From positions 14,890,501 to 14,954,500 of the forward strand of contig NW_026622841.1 in assembly GCF_023065955.2 (NCBI RefSeq): a stretch of 64,000 nucleotides of DNA, given 5' to 3'. This stretch comes from Ursus arctos (Eukaryota > Chordata > Mammalia > Carnivora > Ursidae). The translations under genes and the position numbers were made by a program. Under the pieces are notes generated by a model. That model had not been told where the DNA came from. It ran no database searches and worked only from the letters and a program-made list of their open reading frames with translations. Below are positions 32,979 through 44,557 of this stretch, piece by piece (within the stretch, counting starts at the first letter, position 1; every line of letters starts with the position of its first letter).

Positions 32979-33955
32979 GCAGATTGTGGGTCAAAGTTCT
33001 ACTCTTGCATATGTTCTGGCATTGTTCATTTGTCTGTTCAGTCTCTCACGTGTCAGACTGGCATCGTAAATTATTTTGCATCACACCTAGCTATAGTAAA
33101 ATCCTAAAATGCTTCTTAAAATGCATTCTGCTACTTGGTACCTATTCTTTTTTGTTTGAACTGACCATGGGCTTCTTCCACAATTTCTACACTGTGGTGG
33201 TGTCTTCACAAAATATTTTATTATAAATTAAAATAAGAATATTCTAAGTAGAAAGGGAAAGTAAGTGAAGCTCCTCCCTTCTTGGACATCCGTTTCTTGT
33301 TAGCTGGGGTTTTCATCTTCCTAGAAATTGAATGTGATGCCTGTTACTTGGAAGTGAAGGAGCTAAATTAAATAAAGCTATTACTGGTGAAACTCAGGGC
33401 TGCTTGATGGTAAATGAACAAGAAGTACATGTTAGAAGGGAATTAGGGCAAGACTAAGATCACAGAAAATCTAACATTGCAGGGCGTAGATTTTGTTCCT
33501 GGGCTAGAGGCGATACTTTTTTAGAAAAATAAACTATTTCAAAAACTGTGTATTAAATTGTCTGTTACCATAAAATGCATAGGAAGTAAAAGAATGACAT
33601 GAGAAACATTCACGGGCTACCAAATTTAAGAAAATATTAATATTACACTGTATTGGTTTCAAATATTCTAAAATAAAAAAATAAGTCATAGTTCTTGGAG
33701 TGCATTTTAAAACCCTTCTCAGACGTGTTCAGCTTCATTACAGCAGAGACGTAATCACTGATCAGGATGTAACCACTAATCAGTATGTATTTTTATACTG
33801 TACTACATCTTTATATATTTAAAATGAATGTGTAGTATTTTTTTAATTTACATGAACAGTAAATGGCAAAAAACATTTCCTAGTCTGAAATCTTACTTAA
33901 TTTGCATTTTTTCACTCACCCTTAAATTAAATGTTGGTGTACAAAAATATAATTC
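32979..33955. other. Unassigned segment
   Basis: No gene or repeat recognised. Confidence 0.4.
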
Positions 33956-33959
33956 ATGT

Positions 33960-34345
33960 TAGTTTGCTCTGTATTCGAGTAACTTTCGAATGTTCTAAAA
34001 TAGATCTGTCTTTTCAATTAATAAACAATGCTTCAAAATTTTCAGTTTTAGAAACAATCCTCCAGTTAACAACTTAACACGTCCCTGGGTACATGTAGTA
34101 GAATGTCCATAGAATGGAACCCTGAAATGCTGGACTGTGGGCTTACGCGTGTCGGCGCCATCAGATACGCCAACATGATTTCCAAAGTGTTTGCTCCTAT
34201 TTACCTTCAAATAGCAGTGATTAGAGACCTTATTATTCTATATCCTTACCAACGCTTAATTAAGCTTCTTATATTTTGCCAATTTAATGCATATGTGACA
34301 GGATACTCTTATTCACTTCACATTTTAGCAGTTACAGTTTTTTAA
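33960..34345 (-). mobile_element. L1 fragment, 3' end
   Basis: Reverse L1 3' text on the plus strand: 'catagaatggaaccctga' (34111), 'gatttccaaagtgtttgc', 'tatatccttaccaacgctta' (34239) and 'cttcacattttagcagttac' (34316). Confidence 0.65.
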
Positions 34346-35550
34346 AATCTACTTTGTTGCTGCCCTGATGGGATCATTTCTATTTTTCTGTCTACGGGTT
34401 CACCACTGCATTCCTGTCATTCTGCTGCTAAGTTTCCTTGTTCTTGGTGATTGTTTTTTCACTTCTGAGCCTTCTGTTTGGTCTTTCTTTACATCTTCTA
34501 TTTCTTTGCTGTACATTTTCTAATTTTTCATCTGTATTTTAAGAATGTTCATAGTTGCTCATTGGAGCATTTTTATGATGGCGGCTTTAAAATCCTCCTT
34601 TGACAATTTCAACATCCATGTGATCTCAGGGTTGACATCTGTTGATTGTAGTTACCAGATGACTTGAGACTTTACTGGTTTTCATGTGGCAAGTAATTTG
34701 GGACTGTATCCTGGACATTTCTGACCTCTGTGTTGCAAGAATCTGGTTCCTATTTAAATCTTCTATTTGAGCAGGTAGTCATCCTATCAGATTCAGAAAT
34801 CCTGGTTCATTTGTGTGGGCTCTGGTTCAAATGTCAATTTAGTTCATAAACCCCCTGCAGTGTGCTTCTGGTCTGCTTCACTTGGGTGACTTAGACCATA
34901 GTCTTCTCAGTACTGGCTGGTGAATGGAGTTGTCAGAGTTCTGCTCACAGGTACCACTGTGGCGGGGTGCCTCCCTTTACTGTGGGGTCGGGGTGGGGGT
35001 GAGGGTGAGAATTCCATCCAGAGGCTTTGTGAGCAAGGGGCACCCCCCTTGATCGGTCAGGGGGAGGAAGTCAGAGGTCCACCCACAGGCTCTGCTGGAA
35101 GGGCTGCCTCCTGGTAGCTGGTGCAGGGAGGGGAGAGAAGGTGGAAAACAGTCCTATTAATTCAGTGTCCTTTGGGGTGGGAGGGGGACACAGTGTTTTT
35201 TATGGTGCTTGTCTCAAGAGCAGAAAGAACAGAAGGAAGTAGCCTACTGGGCTACCCTTTCTTGCTGTTTGTCTATAGAAACCCAGCTTTTCTTGAGGCT
35301 TTTGGTCTGTGCTAGCTGGCGTTTCCGGGCTGTGAGCTTCTCTGGCACTTGGGCTGAGCTCTATAGCCACCAAGCGAAAGGCTCACAGATTCATCGCTGG
35401 CTTGAGACTCAAGCTCTAAGCTCACTAGCCAATCTGCCTTGTTTTCTCCACTTCTCAGAGTCTTGTGTTAGGCCATTTATGGGTTTTTGTCTAGGACTAT
35501 TGTTGTAATTAGCAGGAGACATAAAATGAAATGTCTTTCCTCCATCTTGC
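34346..35550 (-). mobile_element. L1-type 5'-end region
   Basis: Carries a text that I associate with the 5' region of older mammalian L1s, read in reverse: 'gcatttttatgatggcggct' (34568), 'aaaatcctcctttgacaa', 'catctgttgattgtagttac' (34637), 'gggactgtatcctggacatt' (34700), 'tatttaaatcttctatttga' (34751), then a G-rich stretch (34970-35180) and 'ctttcctccatcttgcct' (35535). The open frames inside are by-products of GC content. Confidence 0.55.
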
Positions 35551-36714
35551 CTTGCTCATCATTCATTTTTTATGTGCTATTTCAACGTCTAAATTTATCT
35601 GTCTTGTCTCTGGAATAAAAGCACACTTTTTCTGCTTAGAATCTCTGTATTAATCTTCCCCAATTTCTTCAGACAATTACAATTCAAAGAAAGAGTTGGT
35701 AACGGTTCTAAATCAAAAAGCTTTGGGAGGGTCTGTTGTCTTTAATCACCATTCTGATCTTATCTGTTAAATGTCTTAAATTTCTTGATTCTAGTCTCTC
35801 AAACCAAATACCCATTGAAATGACCAACTGCATACTTGTGGCAAAGGACCTCCTGCTGAAGTATTATTTAGCATGCCATTCCTCATACCCAAGAGCCAAG
35901 TATCAATTTATTTAGGCCATACTCACAATCTGAGCTGTTATTTACAGGTAAACTGAAAGGTAGTGATACTGTTTTGTTACTGGTGATGGATAATCTTATT
36001 GTTGTAAATAAAAGAAGAAACTGAAAAAAATGACATGTGTGAACATTTTGTCGTAGAATATTGAACATTTCTTCCTAAATCGTATCTGTATTCTCTGTAG
36101 CCATAGAGTCAATTCAACAAAAAGCTGCTATTTCACTTTCCCGAAAACCAAGAGATACAAATTCTTTGCTCTCCAGGAGATTACAATTTTAAGTGTGTGA
36201 TAAGTTTTATTTTAGTTTCTGGGCTGAATGTCATTTAAATATTTTTGATACCAGATTGATGATTATAACATCTTGGGAGACTATCTATAAAATGATAAGC
36301 AATATTGGGGCATTAAAGATGAATTCTCTTATGATTCATTTCCAGCTGTAATAAAGAGAAATTAAGGGACTCCAAATGATATGTATATAGAATCTTGAAT
36401 TTTGATTGCCTCATAAAAGGCAAATGCCTAACTTCGGGTATATCAAAATTTTGCTATGATTTTAGATTCCAACAAGCCCAACAAATGTGCATTAACTTGT
36501 TTTGCTTCTGAATGTTCGCTTTCACATGGCTTTATAGTAGAGCTTGAATGGGACAAGAAGCTGGAGAACAGATAAAAACTATTTGTGGTTTATAATCTCT
36601 AGAATTCAGGGTAGTACGTCTAATGATATACCAGGAAGCTTGTGTAAATACATAAAATAAGACCTGATGGAAACCTTTTCCAAGGCTTTATACCACACAT
36701 GAATAGAGAAATTT
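35551..36714. other. Unassigned segment
   Basis: No gene, repeat or RNA signal recognised. Confidence 0.4.
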
Positions 36715-36727
36715 AAAAACATATTCA

Positions 36728-36950
36728 GGGGCGCCTGGGTGGCTCAGTCAGTTAAGCATCCAACTCTTGATTTCAGCTCAGGTCATGATCTCAGGGTCAC
36801 GGGATCGAGCCCCATGTCAGACTCTGTGCTCAGAGCGAGTCTGCTTGGGATTCTGTCTCTCCCTTTCCCCTGTCCCCTGCTCACTCACTCTCTCTCTCTC
36901 TTTCTCAAATAAATAAATAAGATCTTTTCAAAAATTAAATAAATAAAAAC
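36728..36950 (+). mobile_element. CAN-SINE
   Basis: Head 'ggggcgcctgggtggctcag', B-box 'gggatcgagcccc', CT tract and tail 'caaataaataaataagatct'. Perfect 13-bp duplication aaaaacatattca at 36715-36727 and 36951-36963. Confidence 0.95.
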
Positions 36951-36963
36951 AAAAACATATTCA

Positions 36964-37615
36964 AATCCTAAAAATAGCGTAGGAACTCTGAACAATATGT
37001 TCTGATTCCATCGGTATGTTTTTCTCTTATAAATACCGTTTGTAGCAAGTGGATTTTGGAGGGCTAAGAGTCATTGATTTAGTTAGGGCTACCACATGTG
37101 TTTTGTAGACTGTGTCCTATACAAGGCTGCCCAGTCAAGTACACAGATGGTGTTAAATTGCAGCCATGCTTTATGGCCTAAATTGAGAGATTTGTTGGGC
37201 TAAGTCAAGCTGAAGGAGAGATCTATTTCTAATTCCCAAAGCCTGATAGAGACTAATGATGACTCTGGATTTAGGTTCTAGCCTAGAAAACTTCCATTTG
37301 CTAGGTTACAATACACATCTGTATCTTCACTATTATAATACTCAACCATGTGTACATTTGCGTGTGTAAATCCACACACTTAGCTTTGTTTTTTCTTTGA
37401 GATTTTGAGATTATTTTGTAGGATTTCTGAAATCCTTTGCAACACTTTTTTAAGTTCTATCAAATATTCAGCGTGAGAAATTCCATTCTCACCTCTCAAT
37501 GATCAAGTGGATGTTTGTTTTCTAGCTTAAGCTATAATTACCACTCATATTTTAGTTACAATTAGGTTAGACTTTTAATTAAAATTAGAATTAATTTGTT
37601 TCTTCTGTGTAAAGG
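36964..37615. other. Unassigned segment
   Basis: Nothing supported. Confidence 0.4.
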
Positions 37616-37617
37616 TA

Positions 37618-37756
37618 ATGGGAAAAACACTGCACTGGAAGTTAGGAATTATGGGTCAGTGCTGACTTTGCTGTTGTGTGACATTGGTCCAATAGCTTAG
37701 TTAGTGGGACATCAACTTGTTGTTGCTGTTTCTGAATCTGTATAATGGGAACATTT
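37618..37756 (+). mobile_element. MIR remnant
   Basis: 'aaacactgcactggaagtta', 'tcagtgctgactttgctgtt', 'tgtgacattggtccaatagc', 'gtttctgaatctgtataatg' reproduce the MIR order 'agcactgg..gtcag / ctctgccac / tgtgaccttgggcaa / tttcctcatctgtaaaatg'. Confidence 0.8.
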
Positions 37757-40224
37757 TACTGAAAAATAAGAGTTTAGAGGCAGAATTGAGACTGGAACTA
37801 ACCTTTTTTTTTTCCCCGTCCCTGTGCTAAGCAATTCTGGGACAGAACAGGCTCTTCTGACTTTGTGCTCAATAATCCTGGGATTAAGCAAAACAACTTA
37901 AATATATTCTCAGGGAAATATTTATTCTTGGCAGACTGTAAGCCAACCAAAGTAACTTACTTGTCAAGACTAACAGTTTATTCCATAATATACACTTTTC
38001 TGTGCCTAAAGTACAAAGGCTTTATGTCATAAACTCTGCCCAACCCGACCAGTTCTCTGCCTTGCAAGACGCACCTTGAAATCACAGCCTGGACCTCCTA
38101 CCCTATAAATATTCTCTCTCGCCATCCCCCTTCCAAGAGATTTCTGACTGTCAAGGTGATGTGTTCCCTTATGGAAGCAAACCTAATAGCTAAGCTTTTA
38201 GGTTAGTTTTTCTTAGCTTTGCTTATTCAACAGGTTTTTGTGGTGATTTTTTGTAGGAAGTTGATGGTGGATTGTTGACGGAGCACACTTCAAGAACTCA
38301 TCAGTCTTTCTGACACTCAATGCAAGACCTTTGTAATACCATTGCTGAATTTAGTTTGTTGATTTTTTTTTCTCCTTTAGGCCTCTGCATAGATGCAACA
38401 TAAAATATTTATATACTTATACCAGCGTGCTTCTTAGTGGAAGTGTTCACTCCTTCCAGGCTCCGTGTACTATTTTTTTTTTAAGAGTTCATACTAAAAA
38501 TTATAATGTCTTACATTTATATCATAATGTTTTCTAGAATTATATCTAAACAGGAATTTGGAGACATTTCAGTAATTTAAAATAAGGTTAGAAAAGGACT
38601 CGTCATCATTATTATGAAGTTTCAGAAGTTGGTTTCTACGTGAATACTGATTTCACAAAACTTCCGTGAAAATGTAAGTAGCTATAGTTGACGTGAGTTG
38701 CTTTACCTGTGTCTTTTTTTCTAAGTTAGGCTGCAAATTAAGTTTACCATCTCTCTTGTATAGATTAAAGATATAATTGCGAAATTTCACCTGATTTAGT
38801 GATGCTGCTTATTATTGGGAAAAGTAAGACAGACGTGAAAGCAACATCACAGGAGGGACAGCAGTGATTACCGGGGTGACTTTTTGCCAACAGAAAGGCA
38901 GGAATACAGTGAAAATGGGAGCAGGAAATGCAAGATCACTGCAAGAGCAACTCTGCTCTTGCTGAAGTACCACGTGGCCAACAGCTGCATCTAAGCTGTT
39001 GAGGTTGACAGGGGTGTCGGATGGAGCGTGAGAAGTGGAAGCTGGTGCTGGTTTTAGAACTGAAGAAAAAGTCAGATTTAGCTCCCAACTGGCTAGGAAC
39101 CCAAATGGCTACTTCTATGGAGAGAAGGGAAGCAGGAAAGCCGTCTACAACCTTTTCCTGCTTGGGTGCTCATGACCTGCTGGAAGGTTCAGGAAGAAGC
39201 TGCTTGAATAAATGAATTAGAGAAATGTTTAGCAGGAAGAGGTATAATTGCTTGGTAGTTTACTGTAAAGATCTCTGAATTGTAGAGCTGAGGGGTAATT
39301 GAGTTCCAGTGTTTTTGTGACGTAGAAGTGCAGTTTCCGGTTGATGTGCAATTTGGAGACATGCCTATTTTAACAGAAATATGTTGTCTTCAGGGAAGCA
39401 CTGAGGTCAGAAGAAATGATTCTATATTGTTTTCATCTGGGCTGCTGGCATCCAGACTGTGTGAGATACAGGAAAACTCTGGGCCGGGACAGACTCTCCT
39501 ACTATGATTTCCTTCGGCCCTAAAGGATACAGCTTTAGTGATGCAGTGATTAGTTGCAGAGAGATATGATTTGCCATATTCTTTTGGACTGGTGAAATCT
39601 GTGCCTCCCATTTTAGTAAGAGTTTATGAAACATCGGATTATTTTTATTATAGAGGGAATATAGGAAAAAGAAAAGATTAAATTTTTCATCCAAATGGAG
39701 GCCGAGAGAAGTCTGAAGAGAGCTATTTTTCCAAATTGATGTGGTGATTCATAATCTATTATTGTTCCTGCTACATATGGTCAATTAATCTTGATTATTT
39801 ACACTCATAAAAAAATGCTGTTACCCCGAATAGCTCTGTTGCAAGTCACAAAGTATCTGGCTTCTAGGTTGCCAAGAAAACCAAAGGTAAGGTCATGACA
39901 GCTTGTGTTCACTTGCTCTGATATGCTCACACTATTCCTCGCTGAAAAAATGATCGTATTTAATTTATCAACATAGTGGCTATTCAAAATATGACCCTTG
40001 CATTTGCAAATGATTTGCTAGTTATAGAGCTTTAAAGAAAAGCCAAAAAGAAACTCACTCTTGACCACTTTTATTAGCAAGTTATTTCCTTGCTTATAGA
40101 TGCCAGATTAGAGAATTTACATCTCACTGCTATTACTTATACATATTTTTAAATGAACCATACATCCTATCCGTGACACTATGGAAATATGTCTGTATTG
40201 AGAGCAGCAAGCTATTAGCGTGAA
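37757..40224. other. Unassigned segment, possible LTR-like stretch
   Basis: 37860-38330 contains a TATA-like 'ccctataaatattctctct' at 38101 after a GC-richer upstream part, reminiscent of an LTR promoter. No ends or polyadenylation signal confirm it. 38830-39240 is moderately GC-rich and unrecognised. No gene. Confidence 0.3.
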
Positions 40225-40410
40225 AATCCCAGTGGCTCAAAGCCTCACAGATTTGGAAGCTCAAGTCGTTTTGGGGAAAAAAAGTCCTGAGAGAAGGGAG
40301 TGCTGCATTCTGGCCTTCACTCTGCTGGTAATTTGCCACGTGACCTTGGGCTTCCCCTTTTCCTATTTAAAAAAATTAATTAGATCATTTTTAAGGCTCC
40401 TTTCAGCTCA
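40225..40410 (+). mobile_element. MIR-type remnant (MIR3-like)
   Basis: 'gccacgtgaccttgggcttc' (40335), 'ccccttttcctatttaaa' and 'aaggctcctttcagctcag' (40393) match the MIR 'tgtgaccttgggcaa / tttcctcatctg / ggtcccttccagctc' order. Confidence 0.55.
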
Positions 40411-40630
40411 GTGTATACAATTGTTATCTGCAAACATGCGTTTACTGTCAGTATTGGGTGAGCTAATACGGCTGCTTCTCATGGGATGACTTTCCTCCCC
40501 TGATTGGGAGAGTTAGTACCTTTCTGCTGGGCCACACGGGGGTAGTTGTCCTTTCAGGACATAGGAGTCTCAAACTGGTCTCAAAGTAGAATTTATCAAT
40601 ATGAATAGACAATAAAAAAATAGGACATGT

Positions 40631-41013
40631 CGACGCCTCCCCAAAGCACCAGCCACCCCTCTGGCAGCTGTCTCCAGACTCTGGCGGCTCCTTCAGCGCC
40701 GGCGCCTGCAAATGCGGAGCGCAGATGCACTTCCTGCGAGGAGAGCTGCTGCTGCCGCTGCCCCGTGAGCTGTGCCCAGCGTCCAGGGCTGCGGAGGGGC
40801 ATGGGACAAGGGCAGCTGCTGTGCCCGATGTCCAGGAGAGCCTGTTAGCGATGTAAATAGAGCAACATGTACAAATCTGCAGTTCTTGTGTGTGTGTCGG
40901 TGTTGGGGTTTTTTGTTTTTGTTTTTGTACAACCCTGGCCTGTTTGCTACATTTCTTTTTTTCTTATAAAATACACAAATTATAATACGACTTGTCGACT
41001 TTTTTTAAAAAAA
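40631..41013 (+). pseudogene. Processed pseudogene of a metallothionein (MT1/MT2-type)
   Basis: A retrotransposed metallothionein mRNA. Metallothioneins are about 61-residue cysteine-rich proteins that bind Zn, Cd and Cu in the cytosol. Seen: 'gcctgcaaatgc' (Ala-Cys-Lys-Cys) near 40705; then, shifted by a 2-nt net loss, a frame reading Cys-Thr-Ser-Cys, Ser-Cys-Cys, Cys-Pro-Val-Ser-Cys-Ala near 40727-40780; then the C-terminal 'ggcagctgctgtgcc' (40811). The ancestral stop TGA reads CGA at 40826-40828. The start codon and first ~45 coding bases seem lost, with 5'-UTR-like 'gactctggcggctccttcag' joined directly to the third cysteine cluster. The 3' UTR is diagnostic: 'gatgtaaatagagcaacatg' (40850) and 'acaaccctggcctgtttgct' (40929). 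There is a terminal A-run and no intron. Target duplication aggacatgt (with A-rich lead) at 40622-40630 and 41014-41022. Dead copy; parent paralogue not resolved. Confidence 0.9.
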
Positions 41014-41035
41014 AGGACATGTATTTAAATATATA

Positions 41036-41497
41036 CAGTCGATTCTCATTATTCATAGATTCTGTATCTGCAAATGTGTCTACTCACTAAATTTACTCAT
41101 AACCCCAAAATCAATGCGGTGCTTTTGCAGGCATTCATGGATGTGGGCAGAGCAGTGAAAAACGTCTCCTTCTGTGTGTCTCTACCCGAGTCAAATGAAG
41201 GATTCTCCGCCTTCTTTTTCCAGCTCTAACCCCAAAAACTAGTGTCCTGTTCCTGACCTACAGTGTGCCATGCTTTTCTCATTTTTGTGCTTTTGGTTGG
41301 CAATTTTACTTTAAATTTTAAAATGGCTCCCAAGCACAGGACTGGAGTACTTTCTAGTGTCCTAAACTCAAGAAGACTGTCATGTGCCTTAAGGGAAAAA
41401 TGCATGTGTTAGATAAACTTCATCAGGCAGGAGTTAATGCATTTTTCACAGTGACTTTATAGAACATAACTACGATGGATAACAGGAACCAATTATA
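41036..41497 (+). mobile_element. TcMar-Tigger-type DNA transposon remnant
   Basis: Begins 'cagtcgattctcattattca' just after a TA and ends with a degenerate inverted match, 'gatggataacaggaacc', before TA, as expected for pogo/Tigger elements with TA duplications. An ATG at 41323 opens a 29-codon remnant starting Met-Ala-Pro-Lys and containing Val-Leu-Ser-Ser-Val, the N-terminus of the CENP-B-like DNA-binding domain of Tigger transposases, then stops at 41410-41412. The rest of the transposase is deleted. Specific Tigger subfamily not assigned. It starts 14 bp after the metallothionein pseudogene's target duplication. Confidence 0.8.
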
Positions 41498-43833
41498 TAG
41501 AGAAAAGAGGCGGTTACAGGCAGCAAAGCACTGCTGTGTGTGTGTGTGTCTAAAGAAGGCCCCTAACTTATTGAGAACTTCCTCCAGGTGTTCGGGCCAG
41601 CATGAATGTGTATGAAGGAAGTGCTCAAGAAATGTCATGTACAGAACCTGTGTCATGACACCCAGATGCGATTTGATATCTATCCTCTACCTGATTCTGA
41701 ATTAATATTATTATTTAGTTTCAGCATATGGAATATGTAACATAAGCTGACTTTAAATGGCGTGATGTGTAATCATAGGCAGTGGTCTTCATAATGTCTG
41801 AATGGATGATAAATGTGAATTAGAACGCATAATGTGAATACGTTAATTGATACTGAATAATGTATAGCTGACAGCCTAGGAACAATTTTCTTGATTTTTC
41901 ATTATGAAAAAATTTTCCATGAACGCACTAGAAGAGTATGCACACCTGTTTATACCTTTGACATATATTTATATCAGTGATCTGGAAGTAGAGATGGTAT
42001 CTAATTGCCTAATGAGTTTTTGTCTAAGATTCAAAAAGAAGGTTTGTGCAATTATTAAAGTTATTACTTGAGTTATTACTTGAGTCCTGACTATCACAAA
42101 GCTTTACTAACCATGGCAAAGTTTGCGATCAGGATTGAGAATTGGCAACCCAAGCATGTTTCTGCATGTCCTGTATCGTCTGAGGAACATAAGCTGTCTA
42201 CCGGAGTGGATCATTGGAGGAGGAGCCCAGCCTGGAGAGTGTGGGAGGTAGCTGTGGGGTTAGAACCTGCTAACAGAATGGTTTGAAATTCTGTTAGTTT
42301 TTCATCCTGTGTGTTTCTGTGACCACTGATTCACGGATAAGAGGGAATTTAAGAGAAATGGGAAAACGAGAGAAGGTGCAAACAATGACTAAGGAAGCCA
42401 GAGGGATACAGGAAGTCCCAGGCCCAAGTGTTTGCTTACACCTTCGATTCATCAATTCAGCCAGTGCATTTAAGCAGCCCCCACGGGAAGATTTTTCCAT
42501 GAAAGCCGCAGTGGAAATAACCATTCTTTGTTTTGTTTTACCAGCACACCAGCTCATTATTAATGACCTCTCAAAAGCTCATATGCATAATGCAGGACTG
42601 AGCAACGGTAACCCCTTGCCATGCAAATGGGATACCAACTGCAGGGCACAGGTCCTTCTGAACTAGCCGTGCTGTTCTAGTCAAATGGAATGGCCTCACT
42701 TCATGTGCAGAAAGGCATCTTTAATTACCAGTCCCACCTCCATTTTTTTCCCTCATTCATTCTATTATAATAAAATATAAGCACTCTCATGTTCAACTGA
42801 CAAATTAAAATCTCAATTCTCATTAAACACCTTGAGAAACTAAATGTTTTCCGTAAAATATTTTTATTTTGAATTCTTACTGTAAAAATATTTTTTTAAA
42901 AAAGAATTCAACATCTCAACAGCAGCTGCTGCATTTTTGGCACATGCAGACCTGGAACTAGGGGAAGCAAGTGAAGCCCTTGCCTCTGGTGCAGCATTTA
43001 AGGAGATAACCTTCCCTCCCCCCCCAAAAAAAACCTTCAACGTTCCAGATAAATAATTTAATACAATATTTAAAAAATAAAAATCATTGCAAAAATCTAA
43101 TATGAACAAAGTATTTAAAAATTAAAGACAAAATCAGTAGGAATATTAATTAATTCACCCATTCATCCCCAAAATATGTGTCCGATGCTAACTAGGGGAA
43201 GGAAACATTTTACATGCTAGGAACACAGCAGCAAAGAAGAATGGTGAGCTCCCTGTCATCAGATAACATAAAACAGGGTGTCTGAGAGGTCTCCCCCTTT
43301 TAAAAAACACTGTGTATCGATTAGTTAAAAGTCAGTTTCAGAGCTAGTCCCATTTTCAAGGCTTCTAACAAAAGCAAAAATCAGGAAAGGGGGAGTAAGA
43401 GTATCATGAGTATTGTTTTTCATTTAAAAAGAGAAAAATGGAGTCTGGCCAAAAGGATGAGGGGACTGGCTGCCACAGACTTGAATGAGGAAGACTTGCT
43501 GCAGTGCTAGAAAGAAGTTCAGGATTCAAAGACAGCAAACCACTTTCTTTCTTCATTGTTTGGACAACTAGTGAGGACCTATCACTGCCAAAAAGTTTTC
43601 TAGGCCTTGGGATACAGTGTGGAAGAAGATGGGCAAAATAGTTGACAGAACACACATTTTAGTCGTCACTGGGGAGAGGTTGACCTTGCTTTCCAGTGAT
43701 TTTTCCCAAGATCATGGCCAAAAAAAGAATTTCTGTTCAAGTTGAAAATTGAGTGGAGTGTTGCTGGGGTAAGACATGAATGCTTCCTTTCTTTTCTCCC
43801 AATTTCTTCCTGCCTGAATAAGAGGGCCCCTTG
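41498..43833. other. Unassigned segment with one candidate conserved element
   Basis: A short (TG)n lies at 41541-41554 and a 12-bp tandem repeat gttattacttga near 42060-42083. 42400-42670 is described separately. A C8/A-rich run is at 43017-43033. No recognised gene; overlapping frames on both strands at 42294-42666 look like chance or constraint, not protein. Confidence 0.35.
42400..42670. other. Candidate conserved non-coding element / enhancer-like
   Basis: Repeat-free, balanced composition with clustered transcription-factor-like words: homeodomain ATTAATGA at 42559-42566, 'catatgcataatgca' at 42580-42594 (E-box plus POU-like), octamer ATGCAAAT at 42621-42628, and 'ttaatgacctc' (nuclear-receptor-like half site) at 42560. 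No coding signature. This is a stylistic inference only; alignment to other mammals would settle it. Confidence 0.3.
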
Positions 43834-43991
43834 CTACCGAAAGCGTGGTCCTCAGATCACCAGCACAGAGACCGCCAGGGAGCTTGTAAAGTGCAGAATC
43901 TCATAGCCTACCCACACCTCCTGAGTCAGAATTTACATTTTAACAAGATCCCCAGGTGATCTCTCTGTACATTAAAGTTGAAGAAGCAGTG
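43834..43991 (-). mobile_element. MER5A-like hAT-Charlie MITE
   Basis: 'agcgtggtcctcagatcacc', 'gggagcttgtaaagtgcaga', 'cctcctgagtcagaattta', 'cattttaacaagatccccag', 'gtgatctctctgtacattaa' and terminal 'ttgaagaagcagtg' match MER5A in reverse. Confidence 0.85.
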
Positions 43992-44013
43992 GTTTAAAAA
44001 TAATAAGTGAATT

Positions 44014-44240
44014 TGGGGGCACCTGGGTGACTGAGTTAAGAGTGGGACTCTTGGTTTCAGCTCAGGTCATGGTCTCAGGATCCTAAGATCAAGCCCTGTG
44101 TCAGGCTCTGTGCTCAGTGCAATGTCAGTTTGGGATTCTCCGCCCCCTGCCCCCCACTTTCTCCCTCTGCTCCTCCCCCCACTTATGCTCTCTCTAAAAT
44201 AAATAAATAAGGAAGGAAGAAAATAAATAAATAAATAAAA
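44014..44240 (+). mobile_element. CAN-SINE, older subtype
   Basis: Head 'gggggcacctgggtgactga', B-box-like 'gatcaagccc', C-rich body and a long (AAAT)n/(GGAA) tail. Perfect 11-bp duplication taagtgaattt at 44003-44013 and 44241-44251. Confidence 0.93.
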
Positions 44241-44557
44241 TAAGTGAATTTTTAACAGCAAAAATATTACCCATAATTTCATCTTCTTAAATAGATCAGT
44301 TTGTTTTTTCTACTTTTTAGATTCCTGCTTATATCCACACATACTCTTTATAGAGACTTAGCCAGAGTTCATAGAGTTTTATTTTTTCAAATGTACTTAC
44401 TGATAATATTTCAAACTCTTTTTAATTACCATTTTTATTGGTTGCATGGCATTTCCTCACATTTGTATACATGATGTACTTTGCCTGAATTTAAAAATAG
44501 CCCTCAATCTTTAATAGTAAAGGAATGATTATTTTAGATAGCATGGCAATAGTCAAC

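Noticed and set aside
34960..35130. CpG-island promoter
   Set aside because: G-rich but poor in CpG, and part of an old L1-type region.
35209..35508. 99-codon ORF
   Set aside because: Inside the minus-strand L1-type 5' region; no known protein.
42294..42666. Overlapping ORFs of 87 (-) and 115 (+) codons as a gene
   Set aside because: Opposite-strand overlap with no protein similarity; treated as a candidate non-coding element instead.
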